From positions 1 through 39,931 of the forward strand of contig JAIVFH010000247.1 in NCBI GenBank assembly GCA_025765595.1: a stretch of 39,931 nucleotides of DNA, read 5' to 3'. Below the pieces are notes generated by a model. The model was not told the origin of the DNA. It made no database searches and saw only the letters and a list, made by a program, of their open reading frames with translations. The position numbers and the translations under genes were made by a program. This document shows, piece after piece, positions 1 through 11,374 of the stretch. This DNA comes from Obelidium mucronatum (Eukaryota; Chytridiomycota; Chytridiomycetes; Chytridiales; Chytriomycetaceae). Positions within the stretch are counted from its first letter, which is position 1; each line of letters starts with the position of its first letter.

Positions 1-926
1 ACAGTTCCTCAAGGAAATCGAGAAAAACACGACTGAACACTCGTTTCATCGGGGACACGCGGCCTACGCGTGCTCTAGTTTATACCACACTCTCGGAAGA
101 TCTGACCGCGCTGTTCAACAACTCAGAAAAGCCATCACCTTACTCGACCAAATGTCACATCAAGAGGCCAAAGAGGTCCTTCACGGTACCCAATTCGTGT
201 ACCAGCCCTCACTGTAAAGCAACTGGTTGAATTGAAGCCAAATGGGCTCTTGAATATCTGTCGTACAATGTTGCAGGTTTCTTGGAGAAGAAGGAAGTGG
301 GAATAATGAAATGATTCGCCCAGCCCTGGATTTATTCGCGAAGTGTTTCCTGCTGATTATTTCCGCGGCGGTATGTTTGGAGCAAACGCAGAATACCCGC
401 CTGCGAAACTAATGGCGATGGAACAGTATATAACAATCAAGATCGAAGACTGAAGGCAGAGTGCTGGAATTGCCATTGTATGGCTCAAGAAGGGTTGAAG
501 ATGAGGCTATGTTCTCAATGTGAGTTGGTCAGTTATTGCTCCAAAGAATGTCAAGGAACCGCGTGGAGACTCAATCACAAGGCAATTTGCCGGTCCAATC
601 GAGATTTGAAAAAGAGAGATTTGGTTCGCGTGTTTGGTGTGACCGAATATGGAGCTGACAGGAATGGGATTGTGTTTGCTCTTTGTACTGTCGATGAGAA
701 TGGGATATGTACTCTCATGCCCGTTGGATCTATTGGGAAAGAATTTACTGCTGAACTCAGGAATGTGAAACTCGTGATTCCTGTGGAGCTGAGGGATCAA
801 GCGGAGACAACCGAAATAGTCCGAGGAGAGACAAATGACACGCTCAAGAATTTGATGGATAACTTCTCAAAAGACCGTCGCCAGATGGTTATTTCATCCA
901 TTTCCCAATCAATGAACAAAAGATAG
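1..926 (+). CDS. Partial gene: helical-repeat protein with MYND zinc finger
   Basis: The gene enters from the left edge. Deduced exons are 2-213, 277-370 and 456-926 (stop TAG 924-926); all three join in one open frame (phase 2, then phase 0), giving 258 visible residues. The first part (HAAYACSSLYHTLGRSDRAV) looks like a TPR-type helical hairpin. The last exon begins with CWNC and continues with LCSQC, SYCSKEC, an H six residues on and a final C, which is the C-x2-C / C-x2-C / C-x3-C / H-x3-C layout of a MYND zinc finger, known as a protein-protein interaction module. About 100 residues follow with no domain I recognise. Family knowledge suggests a regulatory scaffold or SET/MYND-like protein, but no SET motifs are visible here. 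The first intron donor is GTAAAG and the second GTATGT. The acceptor of the second intron (454-455) is chosen by frame. Confidence 0.75.
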
Positions 927-1034
927 TTTTTTTTTCTTCACTGCAAACCAACTGATGCAAAATCTCAAAAGCACTCAACAACAGTATACCTATGCTCCCC
1001 CGGTAGTGCCTGTCATTGCATCAGCTACTGGACT

Positions 1035-4000
1035 TTCGAAGGCTCAGGAGGTAGATTGCGTGATGGCCCTGTCCTCAACCTTTGCCAAAATGTTGAATCC
1101 CAGGCTGAAGTGGAACGCAAACTGAGAAGCTTTGGAGCATCGTTTAATTCCAATCCCATCTTTGCTGCAAACACAACTCATGTTATCTCCAACTGTATGG
1201 GGTCCAACAAAATGAAGGTTTTTTAAACCGTTTTGGCTGCAAATCAGTTTCACACACTCAGTGTTTATCACCCCAGATTGCCAGATCTAATGGGGTTCCG
1301 ATAGTGATGCTATCATGGGTGGATGCGTGCTTAAGAGAATTTAAGTCCAATCCATCGTCGTTCGGAGTCATTCGAATTCATGAGGTGATTTATCAGAACG
1401 CTGAAGTTTTGTCTCACTTACCTATCATTCCCCTTTTTCTTTTGGCTTCTGCAGCTCACCCAGGCTCATTTAATGAAGATTTCCCAATCTATTTCTCCAA
1501 TTGAAGCCACACCGCCGGAAAAGACTCCAATACGAATTGTCATTAAACCAAAAGCCGATATAACCGGCAACACTAGTACTAACATTACAAAAACGAGTCC
1601 CAACAACAGCGAAAATTCATTATCTTCAAATTCGAAATCAATTTCTGGTTCGCAAAGTGTATCCGCAATCAACGTGGAAGAAGTGCGAGCAAGTTTGAAG
1701 CCATCATTGGATTCCGTCGTGTCCCAATTACCAGAGATATCTCCCATTTTAATCGGCAGTTTAATGAATGGAACAGCTTCCACAGCGTATATTGGCCTCC
1801 TTAATGTTGACAGAGATGCGGAGATTGATTCGTTGCTTCCTGATCCCAAACATCCGTTCAAATCCGCGACTCACATGCTTCAATGCTTGGTGATTTATCA
1901 CTCTGTGTTAACGGTTCGAAGTCAGTATATGACAGATGGAATGCATTTGTTCACTAGACCTCGTTGCAGAAGATATAATTCTTTTCTTGCTTTTGTCATT
2001 GGTAAATTGGATGCTGGATGTTTGTTTGCCAATGTTTCACGTTTTGTGGTTCATCATTTGGAACTGTCGCTTCAAGATTCTACTTATGATTTCTCCGAGC
2101 TGGAGGATTTCTCTCTATGGGAGAGTGACGAGGGGGTTATTGCTGCGAGCCGTGAGGACAACATGGACTGCGATGACGATGGCGATATACCTGCTGATGC
2201 TTCATTGGCAGCCAATGTTGCACAAGAAGATATACCTGAATTTTCACTCCTGTTTAAAGAGTTTTTGGCAAGGGTGCATACATCGCGTGGACTGTCCTTA
2301 TTGATGGTCCGGCCTGATTTTGTCGAGCTCTTTGGGACGTCCAATCGGGATGCCTTGGTTCAAGCTATATCTGCCACTGTTTCCAAACTTTGCAAAGAGT
2401 CTCGAAATATGTGGCATGATTCAGATTTCTGGGCATTGTTGAACGACATTGCTGAAAGCAAAGTGAATGAGCTGTGTGAGGTTATCCTGTTTGGGACTAC
2501 TGCTCCGGCTGAAGAATCGACTGGACTTTTGGATGCTTTGACGAGTACTCCTTGTGAATCTTTGTCTGCTGTTGATGTGAACCGCATCAACTCGGTTTTG
2601 GATGTGTTTTTGGAATCTGAAGAGGCCAAACAACGGATTCTGGACCAGCAGGACTCGTATCCCAGCGCTGCCACGACCGCCAACACTGGTACTACTACAG
2701 GAAGAATTCCCCTTCTTCTGAAAGCGTTGAGGAACGGTGCCGGACCCATGATATTGTACTTGACGGAGGAGCTGAATGTGCTCATGTCACGGACAGTTCC
2801 TGAAACAGAGGAAGAGTGCCCATGGGCACTTTTGGAAACGGCTCGCAGTGGTTCGTGGGCGATGCTTCAGCAGCTTTTATCAAGTGGTGATATGGGGCGG
2901 GTCTTTGATGGAAGTGAGGAGCCCTTGGTTCGCCATTTCTTGAAGAGATACAACAAGAAAAGTATCCGCAGCAAAGCATGGAAAGCTTTAGGTATTCCAG
3001 TACCCGAATGGAGTACTGTGGTATCATCAGTTACTCTGCTTGGTGCAAGTTTTGGAAACGCGGATGTCTTTTCTCCCTTACTTGAAAGCTTGACAGCTGC
3101 GGATATACAGCGCGGCACTTGCTCTATTGACGTTGAATGGGTCGCGGGCTCGGGAGATAATTCGTCTTTCCGCGATTTGAGCCAATTTGACATGGCGTTA
3201 CTTGGTGGCTTCTTGGAGGAAGCGAAAATGATTTTAGAAGTACTCCTTGAAGACAAGGACGAAACTCCTATAAAGTATAATCCCGTTGTAATCGTTCGTT
3301 GGCTGGTCTGGATGACGGAATGCCACGGCGAGCCAGCGCCGCCATCGCTCTATTCTGATAACTCAACTTTGACTTTGACCTCGAAATCTTCTATTCTTGT
3401 TAAAGAAATTATTACCATGCTTGGCGACGATGGCTTGGACTCTCTTATTTTTGATTCTCAGTGGCCTTCAACACTGCCGTTCGAATTATACGCGCGGGAA
3501 TGGATCACCCCACAGCAAATGAACCAATTTATAGATTCGGAGCAGTTTGAGCATTCTTATACTGGAAAGGACACAACAAGTCTTCTTTGCTGGGCGTCAT
3601 GGCGATTCGATGTTCAACTTTTGTCAAACTACGTTCCTTCCATAAGTGACAAAAAGGATATCCTCCTTGAAAAGACTCATCCGGAAAAGGAGTCGTGGCT
3701 TCATTTGCTATCCCACAGGTTCTTGGAGCCAGAGGTTAAAAAGGATAGGTCTTGCGTTCGTTTAGTGATGACGTGTGTTGGGAATGCGGAGGTTTTCACG
3801 TCAGTGAATAGTCGGGGAAAGAGTGTGAGGGATGTTTGGGAGGGTATTCTAGGAAAAGTGGATCGGGCGGGCGTCGCTGAAGTCAAGAGGATTCTGGCAT
3901 TGATCGATCAGAGAATCAATGAGTTTAAATTAGCTGAGAAAGGTTGGTTCCGTTTTTCTTTTCTTGCCTGGCATATGATTTGATTTTCTTATTTGGTCTG

Positions 4001-6500
4001 GAAGAACAAGAAGCGTCTGTTGCGAACGGTTCTCAAGAACAAAAGGCCATCGAACTTTCGACCGATATTGTTTCTAATATCGCCAACGACGGAAATGTGA
4101 CTGTTGACGATGCGTCTAATGACATGGATATTGACAATGGCGCTGACACTCAGATACCACCACCATCGGAAAAGCCAGAAAGCAGAACTCCTCCTGTTCA
4201 GGATGAAAAGAAGCCCGTTCTCACGGACATACTGGCCTCTAAAATGGCTAAATTACGTAACCAAGCGCTGGAAACTATTTCGCCCTCTGGTTCCCCTTCT
4301 ATTCCACCAAATGCGCCTTCAGCCGAAATCTCTTCTACATTGACAACCGAAACCAATGCACCAACAGGAGATACTGCTGCGAATGGCGTGAAAGTCGTCG
4401 CATCCGAGAGTGCGGCTACAAAGGATGATACAAGGCCGGAAAAAGGTGAGCAGCTTGTTTCCCTGTTCTTCTTCACACCAACACCCCCCCTGCAGATGCA
4501 CCCGCGACCAAACACAGCCAGAGCACCGAGTCCTTCCCTCCGCCGGCGCCGAAGCCGCGCCAGACACTCGGCAGCGCGGCGGAAAGCAGCCGCGCGCCGA
4601 GCCGCGGCGGCGCCGTCAAACTCGACCGCGCGTTCGCCGAGCGCCGCCGCAGCCGCAGCCGCAGCCGCGTGCGCCGCAGCCGCAGTCGCAGCCGCAGTCC
4701 GCCGCCGTACAACTCGTCGCGCCGCCGCGACTCGCCGCCGCGCCGCCAATCAAATAACAACAACAGCAACAGCGGCCGAAGAGCCGAGGACGTCAGACAG
4801 AACGACACGGCCACAGCCACGGGGGGCAAAGACGCCGCGGCCCGCGACGACTCCTCACGGCCCCGCGACCGCTCAAACAGCAGCGCTGGTCTTCCAGACC
4901 CGCCAAAGTCGTCTAAACCCACCACGGCGAATCCATCGCCAGTTCTCATGAACCGGCAAAAGAGCAATCTTGGAAACGGCGCGGTCTTGGGCAACCCACC
5001 GCCAGTTTTGATTCACGAAAAGAAAAGGGCGGGTGAGAATGGTGGGGGTTTGAGTTTGGGTTTAGGTGCCCCGCCACCAGCTCCAACACCTCCACCACCA
5101 CCGCCACCAGTGGTGACTAGAATTATCCAGGAGAAGCGGAAACGTTTCGAGTCAGAAGATGATGTTGTGGATTATGGAGATGGCGACGATGACGATAGTG
5201 TGCAAGGTACGGAAAAAATGGAGTTTCTCAATGTTTTTTTTTTTTTGTTTGATGTTTTTTGTTATTCAGTCTTTCTCAAACAAAAATCCTCTTTGTATTA
5301 CCAGGCAGCGGAAACTCGTATGTGATTCCAAGCAAGATATTCCAACCATCTATATCCAGTGGATCATACAAAGGAGTAGACATGAGTCTTCCCGTCCCCA
5401 AATCCCGAAAATTCAATGAAGTGATTGATTTAACAGGAGATCACATCGATTCAGGTGTAGGCAGTAGTATCAACAACAATGGCTTGAATACAGCAGCATC
5501 GTCGTCGTCGTCGTCGTCTCATAAGCTTCCCATTTCCGAGCGGATTGGAAAGAAACCCGCCATCATGGAACGCTTGGGTAGAAAAAAGGAGGATCCATTC
5601 GTGATTGACTCTGCTTCACCAAGTCCGTCAAGAAATCTTGGGAGCGGTGGTTATGTTGGGAGTGGCAGTGGGTCAAGAAGTTCTCCAAGACATTCCCAAA
5701 CTAATAATGCGAATGCAACAGCGGGGACAACAGCAGCACCAGCAACAGTGACTGTGGCGACAGCAATGTCATCTGCTCCTTTTGTTTCTTCTTCTTCATC
5801 CGCGTCCACTACTTCTTCATCCAGAACGTCGATTTTCGAACGCCTGGGTGGAAGCCATAAGCCAGAGTTTAGTGAAAGTAAAGGGTCTGAGTACTCTTCA
5901 TCTCAGATAGCGGAACGTCTTGGCGGCGGCGGCGGCGGTGGTGGTGGTAGGGGTAGCGGTGGTAGGGGTAACAACAGCACGAGTGGCAGTGGTGGTGGTA
6001 AGTTGCCCCCACCACCTGCTGTCGCAGCAATACCTGTTTACACAAGAATAATTCCTCAACACAATGCTGCTGTTCCTCTTTCGACGCTTGTATCGCCGCC
6101 TGGATATTCAATCCCGCAACAACAACAACAACAACAACAACAACATCAAGATGCGTTTCTGCAGAGATATGCGTACCCGCAAAGTTCGTATTTCCCAACA
6201 TATCCCTTTGGTCCTGGTTATGGGAGCGGTGGTGGTGGTGGTGGTGGTGGTGGTGGTTCTCTGAACCTTGGTACGGTTGGGAGTGGTGGTGGCGGTGGAT
6301 ACTCAAGCTCGTTGAGTTATCCATCTTCATCAGGGGTATTGGGTAGAAACTCTGGACGGGATAATGACCAGTCACGGAAAGACAGGTCACCGAATGGTGC
6401 AAGAGGAGGAGATGGTAGTAGTAGTAGTAATAGTAGGGATGGGAATCGTGGGAGTGTTGAACGAAGGGTTGAAGATGGGGTTATTAGAAGGCGGTTCTGA
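1035..6500 (+). CDS. Large BRCT protein with helical middle, SR-like segment and ERLG motifs
   Basis: Six exons join in frame: about 1035-1217, 1277-1384, 1455-3942, 4005-4445, 4496-5206 and 5305-6500, roughly 1708 residues. The N-terminus reads as one BRCT domain, with NTTHVIS followed after the first intron by NGVPIVMLSWVDACL, the typical end of the fold including its conserved Trp. BRCT domains bind phosphopeptides in DNA-damage and transcription proteins. The next ~800 residues are helical with weak ankyrin-like pairs (for example DMALLGGFLEEAKMIL), not assignable by eye. Acidic patches precede a strongly basic SR-type segment (RRSRSRSRSPPP) near 4660-4740, then poly-Pro, Ser, Gly and Gln tracts and four I-x-E-R-[LI]-G motifs. 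The protein is probably nuclear. The start codon is unresolved: the nearest ATG (955) is in another frame and the BRCT frame has no ATG between the previous stop and 1035. Repeat-rich exons may hide further introns. Confidence 0.7.
4500..4900 (+). other. GC-rich SR-encoding island inside the BRCT gene
   Basis: This stretch of the fifth exon is dominated by CG-rich codons (CGC, AGC, GCC, CCG) and is visibly richer in G+C than the flanking exons. It encodes alternating Arg-Ser runs followed by Pro/Arg/Ser text, the signature of an SR/RS domain as found in splicing and nuclear speckle proteins. The skewed composition makes all six frames open here, which generates several spurious overlapping reading frames. 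Confidence 0.6.
5528..5925 (+). repeat. Four short I-x-E-R-[LI]-G peptide motifs
   Basis: The last exon of the BRCT gene encodes ISERIG, IMERLG, IFERLG and IAERLG (about 5528-5550, 5560-5582, 5828-5850 and 5905-5925), each following a Ser/Pro-rich linker. Such repeated short linear motifs suggest several copies of one binding site. I know of superficially similar x-x-R-L-G repeats in RNA-export and SR-type proteins, but equivalence is only an inference. Confidence 0.55.
6115..6258 (+). repeat. CAA/GGT trinucleotide tracts encoding poly-Gln and poly-Gly
   Basis: An uninterrupted CAA run at about 6115-6143 encodes nine or more Gln residues, and a GGT run at about 6228-6257 encodes ten Gly residues. 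Both lie in the tail of the BRCT gene. They are simple-sequence expansions, likely variable between strains, and they create long His or Val runs in other frames that are not genes. Confidence 0.8.
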
Positions 6501-6734
6501 TTTTTTTTTTTTTTTGTTTTTTATTATGTATGGTACAAGCTTGATGGAGGGGGGTGGTGCGAGAGGTTTTATGAACAACCAATATTATATAAAAAGATAT
6601 GGTGGATAATTGTATCCGGTTTTTTTTTTAGTTTACAGAGTTTTGATCAGCTTTTGATGATGTCTTTGAAAGACCGAGAGTGGTGCGTAATGCATGTCTC
6701 TATTGCAGCAAGGTTGTATTGATGTTAGAAGGGG

Positions 6735-8077
6735 TTAAGAAAAAAAATAAAAATGAGACAACTCAACGAAATCATTCTGAAAATGCAAAATAAGCAATGG
6801 ACTAGCAACAGCATCCGCAGCACGAAACGACTCCCCAATAATCACCCAAAGCCGTGGAACACCTTCCCGCCGAAGCCCATGCATACAAGCAATCACCACA
6901 GCCGGTAAATAAGACGCCAGAAACATGACGACAAGCAACACGCAGTTGAAGAGAACCATTTTCTGCCGCCTCAATTCCTCTTCATCCGCTTTGGAAGGTT
7001 TTTGGATTTCGTCTGGCGTTGTTGCTACTGTCACGCGGGCTTCTGCACTCGAGCCGTTGCCGCCGCCGGCTTCAGCGCCAGCGCCAGCAGTAGCAGCGCC
7101 AGCGAGGATAACTGCTTCAATAAGTCTTTCATTGGCTTCGCGACTTCTTTTCGCGGATGCAATCAGTTCAATCATTTGTATACTGCAAATGTAGGAACGC
7201 AGGTATAGGTACGTTATTCCAAGGAACACGAGTCCAGCATACGTGGCGCCGACTACGAGGCAAATCATTCCATTGCTTTTGGGGTATAGTCCATCTGGAG
7301 TCGGCTTTCCCCCCGCAAAGAAAACAAACAATCAGTATTTACCAAGTAAAAAAGAGAGTCTCTCTCTTTGTGTTTTTACCGATTGAGCAAATGATACAAT
7401 AAACAAAGTGGACACAGCAGTTGCAATGACAAGAACGGCAATCATGTATCGCCGGTCGAGGCCGACGGGGAGTTGTAGGACTATTTTCGCGTATCGTTCG
7501 AGTGCAATGATTAGGTTCCATGAGAAGATGATGAAGCTTCCTGAATAGCTATTTATGTTTGTGAGTTGAGTGTGTGTGTGTGTGTGTGAATAGAGAGATT
7601 ATGTATGGGCGGAACAAAAAGAAAAAGAAATTCACCGCCTATGGCGGTATGGAATAAAAAGAGAAGAAATTCACCGCCTGCGGCGGTATGGAAAAAAAGA
7701 AAAAGAAATTCACCGCCTACGGCGGTATGAATCACCGCCTACGGCGGTATAAACAAATAGAAAAGAAATCACCGCCTTCGGCGGTATGTATCCGCCTTCG
7801 GCGGAAGAGCAACAACCCACCTAAAAGCCCCATAAACCTGATTCACGACGATAAAACGCCCATCATCCGTCCAAAAAAAAGTATACCAAGACCACAAAAC
7901 AGCCATCCCAAGACTATACCCAAAAAACAAAAAAACGAGAATAGTCATCATTTTGCCCATGGGAGTCCATAACGTGTCATAACGTTTTCTCAAGATTGAA
8001 AACAAGACGAGACTGTTGACGAGTATTCCAATGTAGTATAATAGTGGGATGGATATGCTCGCGTATTCAACAACCAT
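6735..8077 (-). CDS. Rhodopsin-like (class A type) seven-transmembrane receptor
   Basis: On the minus strand three exons (8077-7821, 7536-7380, 7304-6735) join in frame to 327 residues. Helices can be followed: TM1 around ISIPLLYYIGILVNSLVLFS, TM2 around MMTILVFLFFGYSLGMAV, TM3 spanning the first junction and ending in ERY (the D/E-R-Y motif of class A GPCRs), TM4 around MIAVLVIATAVSTLFIVS, TM5 around MICLVVGATYAGLVFLGITY, TM6 around MVLFNCVLLVVMFLASYLP and TM7 around FRAADAVASPLLILHF. The TM7 text aligns with the opsin pattern F-A-K-x-S-A-V-Y-N-P, but the retinal-binding Lys is Ala and the Asn of NPxxY is Ser. It should therefore be a G-protein-coupled receptor without a retinal Schiff base. 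The TM5-TM6 loop is long and Ala/Gly-rich. The start at MVVEYAS was chosen because it directly precedes TM1; an upstream in-frame ATG (8218) would add 47 polar residues. Confidence 0.8.
7571..7588. repeat. (TG)n microsatellite
   Basis: Nine TG dinucleotide units lie within the first intron of the receptor gene, next to the acceptor side on the minus strand. Confidence 0.9.
7633..7805. repeat. Six GC mini-hairpins in a receptor intron
   Basis: Copies lie at 7633-7650, 7672-7689, 7711-7728, 7733-7750, 7770-7787 and 7791-7805. Each has a perfect 5-bp stem CCGCC / GGCGG around a three-base loop (TAT, TGC, TAC, TAC, TTC, TTC), and five continue with TAT after the stem and have CA before it. Spacers are A-rich. 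All lie in the 284-nt first intron of the minus-strand receptor. The stems are invariant while the loops vary. Knowledge: GC-rich mini-hairpin elements, some mobile, are described from fungal mitochondrial DNA, including Allomyces. Any relation is inference. Confidence 0.85.
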
Positions 8078-8555
8078 GAGAGTGCGGGTTTTATGTGCGG
8101 GTTGGTGGTGTTTTCTTTTTCTTCTTTTGTGTAGGGAAATACACAATGGTGGGAGGTCATTGTTTCCATTGTTTGTTGCGGTACAACAATGACATCTTTG
8201 GATGTGGTGATTTAACAAAAAAAAAAAGATTTTGGAGGGAGAACTTCAAGAAAGAGAAAGATGAGAAGAAGAAGAAAAAGAAAAAAAAAGCTTGAGAGAA
8301 AAGTCAGTGTCAAAGACCAATTGAATTTTTTAAGACAGGTTTGGTTGTAACTGGCACGTGAGCAGATACTGGGACTAATCCAATGTAACAGGGGGCAGTG
8401 CGACGGAGAAGCACCGAAACAGCGATCAAAAAAGCGCTTCTTATCGTGCAGCTTATCGTGCTTGTGAAACTCAGCGCAAACCCTGTTTTTCGCTCACAGC
8501 GTCAATCTTTCTTTTTTTGGGTTTCATTTGCATTTGGTAAAAAATCTCCAATTCA
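8078..8555. other. Divergent intergenic region, receptor / CBM21 gene
   Basis: This 478-nt interval separates two divergently transcribed genes and should contain both promoters. Visible items are a palindromic CACGTG (8355-8360, a possible bHLH E-box), a direct repeat CTTATCGTGC at 8440-8449 and 8452-8461, and an A/G-rich tract at 8255-8290. No further gene is evident. Confidence 0.4.
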
Positions 8556-10674
8556 ATGCAAATGAACCCCAAGAACCGGCGGCCGCGCATCGCCAGCTTC
8601 GGCAGCGTGTCCTCGGCGTCCTCGGCGTCCTCGGCGTCGTCCTCGGCGTCCTCACAGTGCGGATGCGACTGCGGCGTCGCGGACGGCGGCGGCGGCGAGT
8701 GGCTCGCGGTGTCGCAGCAGTGCGCGGCGCACTGGCCGCGGCGCACAAACTCGGCGGAGGCCGTCGCCGCGAAGAATGCCGCCGGCGTCAAGCCGATTCT
8801 GCGCAGCGCCTCGGGCGTCTTCCGCGGCTCGCCGTCGTCGCCGGCGCTGTTCGACCTGGCGCGGGTGAGTCACGCTTCGTTGATGTCTTAAAGCTGACAA
8901 ATCATTTCGCTGCGAAAACAGAGCCAGAAGCAAGACCGCCTCAAGCGCATCTCGTTCAGCTCTGAGTCGCTGCTGCTGTTCAGCAACGAGGACTCGCCAC
9001 GCGCGGTTGCAAATGAGTCGGTCTACGCAAAGACAATCACCCCCGCTCAAATTAACAACGATCGGGACCTGTTTGAAGAGGGACGACGAAGATGAAACTA
9101 CCGCTGTAAACAGCAACAGCAGCATCAGCAACCAAGCACCCACCTGGTCAATCTTATCTACCACAACCCCATCTCCACTCGCTCCCATCATGCAAAACAT
9201 CAAACTCAACTCAATTGCATTCGAATCCATCAGAATCATCACCACTCAACCATCCGATTCAATCGTGAAACTCGATTTGACTGCACTGGTCCAAAACTTG
9301 CATTTCGAGAAACGGATTTCCGCTCTCTTTACCACAAACTCTTGGAAATCTTGTCATTCGAGCTCTTTTGGAATGTATATCGGATGCGTTGCTGTTCCGT
9401 CTCACAATGGCGATCCAGGAGTCGATCGTTTCAGAATCGAGATTGAATGCGATACGTCGAGTGGTGCCCCTGTTGTTGGAACCAATATGGATACTATTGT
9501 CAATATTGAGTTTGCTTTGAAGTGTGTCATGGGCGGCGTTGAGACTTGGGATAATCGAGGAGGCATGAACCATCTAGTCATGCTCAAGAGCCAGCACTCT
9601 ACTGCAAACAGTCGACAAGCGAGTCCGATTCTTTATGGGACAGTTAAAAAGAGTCCCAGTGCTTTGGATCTAGAGTCGGAAATGATGCGCAAGAGGCGAG
9701 CGAGTGTGGTTGCCCTTAAAGTAGCTGCCGTTGTTGCCGATGAAGCCAAAAGGATTGATGAAGAATTCAGTTTGGGTAGAAGGAGGAGTTTGGAAGAATC
9801 CGTCGCTGTAGAGGAAGCTATTGCATCGTCTCGGGCTGAGGCACGAGCCCGTGTGGGACAAAGTACGCCGTCTGCTCCAACTCCTCCGATAGTTAAACCT
9901 GTACCAGTAGTTGCAGCACCAAAACCTATCTCATCATTGTTATCATCTGCTCCAGTCTCTGTAGTAGCCGCCGCCTCAGCTCCCATCATTGAAGAGCTAT
10001 CCGAAAAAGAACTAGAATACGCCAGTAGAATCGCTCGTCCGACATCACCTCTCACCACCATCCACCCTCTTAAGCGTGTAGGAAGTATAAACAATTTAAG
10101 CATTTCCGAACCAGCCGGTCTGAATCGCCCTGCATCTCCAAACCCAAACTACTCCCTACCATCCTCTCCTTCATTGATCAAATCTGAACTAGTCCGTCCC
10201 GCCTCTCCACTAGCATGCAATCCCAAGGCTCTCATCAACAACAATGACACTACCAGAGCCCAGTCTCCCGCCTCTGCCAAAGTCCAAGAAGTCAAGCGTC
10301 CGATTGCCACCGCCACCCATTCCATCGCTCAACCCATCGGCATGATTTCAACACGACAACAACCACTTCCAACCACACCACCTTCAAGTCCCATCATTTC
10401 GTCTTCAAGTTCCAGCTACAGCAACATCATTGTCCCAAAACCAACACACCCAAACACACCGTCTCGGGTCGCAGTGTTGAACGCTGCATCGGGTCGTTTG
10501 ACTGCTCGGCTAGACCAAGATGGCGATTACGCACCGCTGACAACGCCGCCGTCTACTCCACACCATATGTATTCAAATGTTTCATCGCTCTATGCTTCAG
10601 GAAAGAGTTTTGGAAGCCATCATCATCATCATTATTCATATGAACAATCATTGAGCAGTAGTCCGCATTATTGA
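8556..10674 (+). CDS. CBM21-type PP1 regulatory (glycogen-targeting) subunit, copy 1
   Basis: Deduced exons are 8556-8864, 8922-9070 and about 9129-10674, giving 667 residues. The first exon ends with a KPILR-containing segment, also present in the downstream copy (TSILRN). Exon 2 carries LKRISF, an [RK]-x-[VI]-x-[FW] docking motif for the PP1 catalytic subunit (residues ~111-115), followed by LLLFSNEDSP. Residues ~185-300 form a CBM21 domain: FEKRISALFTTNSWK, then DRFRIEIE, NIEFALKCV and YWDN-like WDNRGGMNH. Proteins of this type (yeast Gac1/Pig, animal PPP1R3) bring PP1 to glycogen and activate glycogen synthase. After CBM21 comes a segment conserved between the two copies, with PKA-like sites (RKRRAS, RRRSLEE), then a Ser/Pro-rich tail with repeated R-P-[AT]-S-P. 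The second intron is the least certain: the frame changes between 9070 and 9130, and several CAG acceptors are phase-compatible. Confidence 0.8.
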
Positions 10675-11374
10675 GTTTTTTTTTCTTTTGTTTTTTTGTT
10701 TTGGACGCGTCTGTTCGTTTTTTATCTTAAAGGGGGGTTTGGGATAGAGCCCCCCCATCTGTACCTCTATAATTTTTGTTTACCCACTTTTTTCTTTTTT
10801 CATAAAAGAAGAACGCCTCTTATGATACACCACAAATTACTTTTTTGGTTGGAGTTCTTTATTTTTTTGGTGGTGGTGGTACCTTCCTGTTTTTTTTTTT
10901 TTTTTTGGATGAACGCATTATCTTGCAATGGTTTCTATCATTAATCCCTCTGTCTCTCTCTCTCTCTTTCTCTCTTCTTGTCTTCAGATTATGGACAAAT
11001 TTTATTTGTTTTTTTTTTTGTGAGTAATAAAAAAAGAAGAAAATTTGTGTTTTAATTAAGGTTAATTCCTATCGTCTATTTCCAAGATACATATCCCTTA
11101 TCGATCCCAATTTAGCTGGATGTGACTCACCTGTTGCAATCGAATGGTTCCTTTGTCAACAGAGAGCATACATATTGTGACTCACTATTATTTTAAGGGT
11201 GTACCCTCCTTTGGAAATAAGAATCCCCCCCGGGATCATTCCGATTTTTTCTTAATTTGCCCCGATGAATACCAATTTTTTTTTTTTTTTATGTTTCGTT
11301 TTATTTCTTATATTATTATTAAATATTATTTATTTATTGAAAAAAAAAACACACACACACTTTGGTGGGAGAAT
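10675..11374. other. Intergenic region between the CBM21 paralogues
   Basis: About 700 nt with long T tracts (around 10680-10700, 10888-10907 and 11277-11290), a TCTC-rich pyrimidine stretch near 10950-10980 and a short CA run (11350-11360) just before the next start. I see no conserved gene. It presumably holds the terminator of copy 1 and the promoter of copy 2. Confidence 0.5.

Noticed and set aside
4198..4994. Overlapping Ala/Arg-rich frames on both strands
   Set aside because: Product of the GC-rich SR-encoding exon, where all frames lack stops; only the RS frame joins neighbouring exons in phase.
5869..6402. Minus-strand His-rich frame
   Set aside because: Antisense of Gly/Gln/Ser repeat codons in the BRCT gene tail.
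7633..7805. CRISPR-like or bacterial attenuator array
   Set aside because: Units are short hairpins with no unique spacers of constant length, and the context is a eukaryotic intron.
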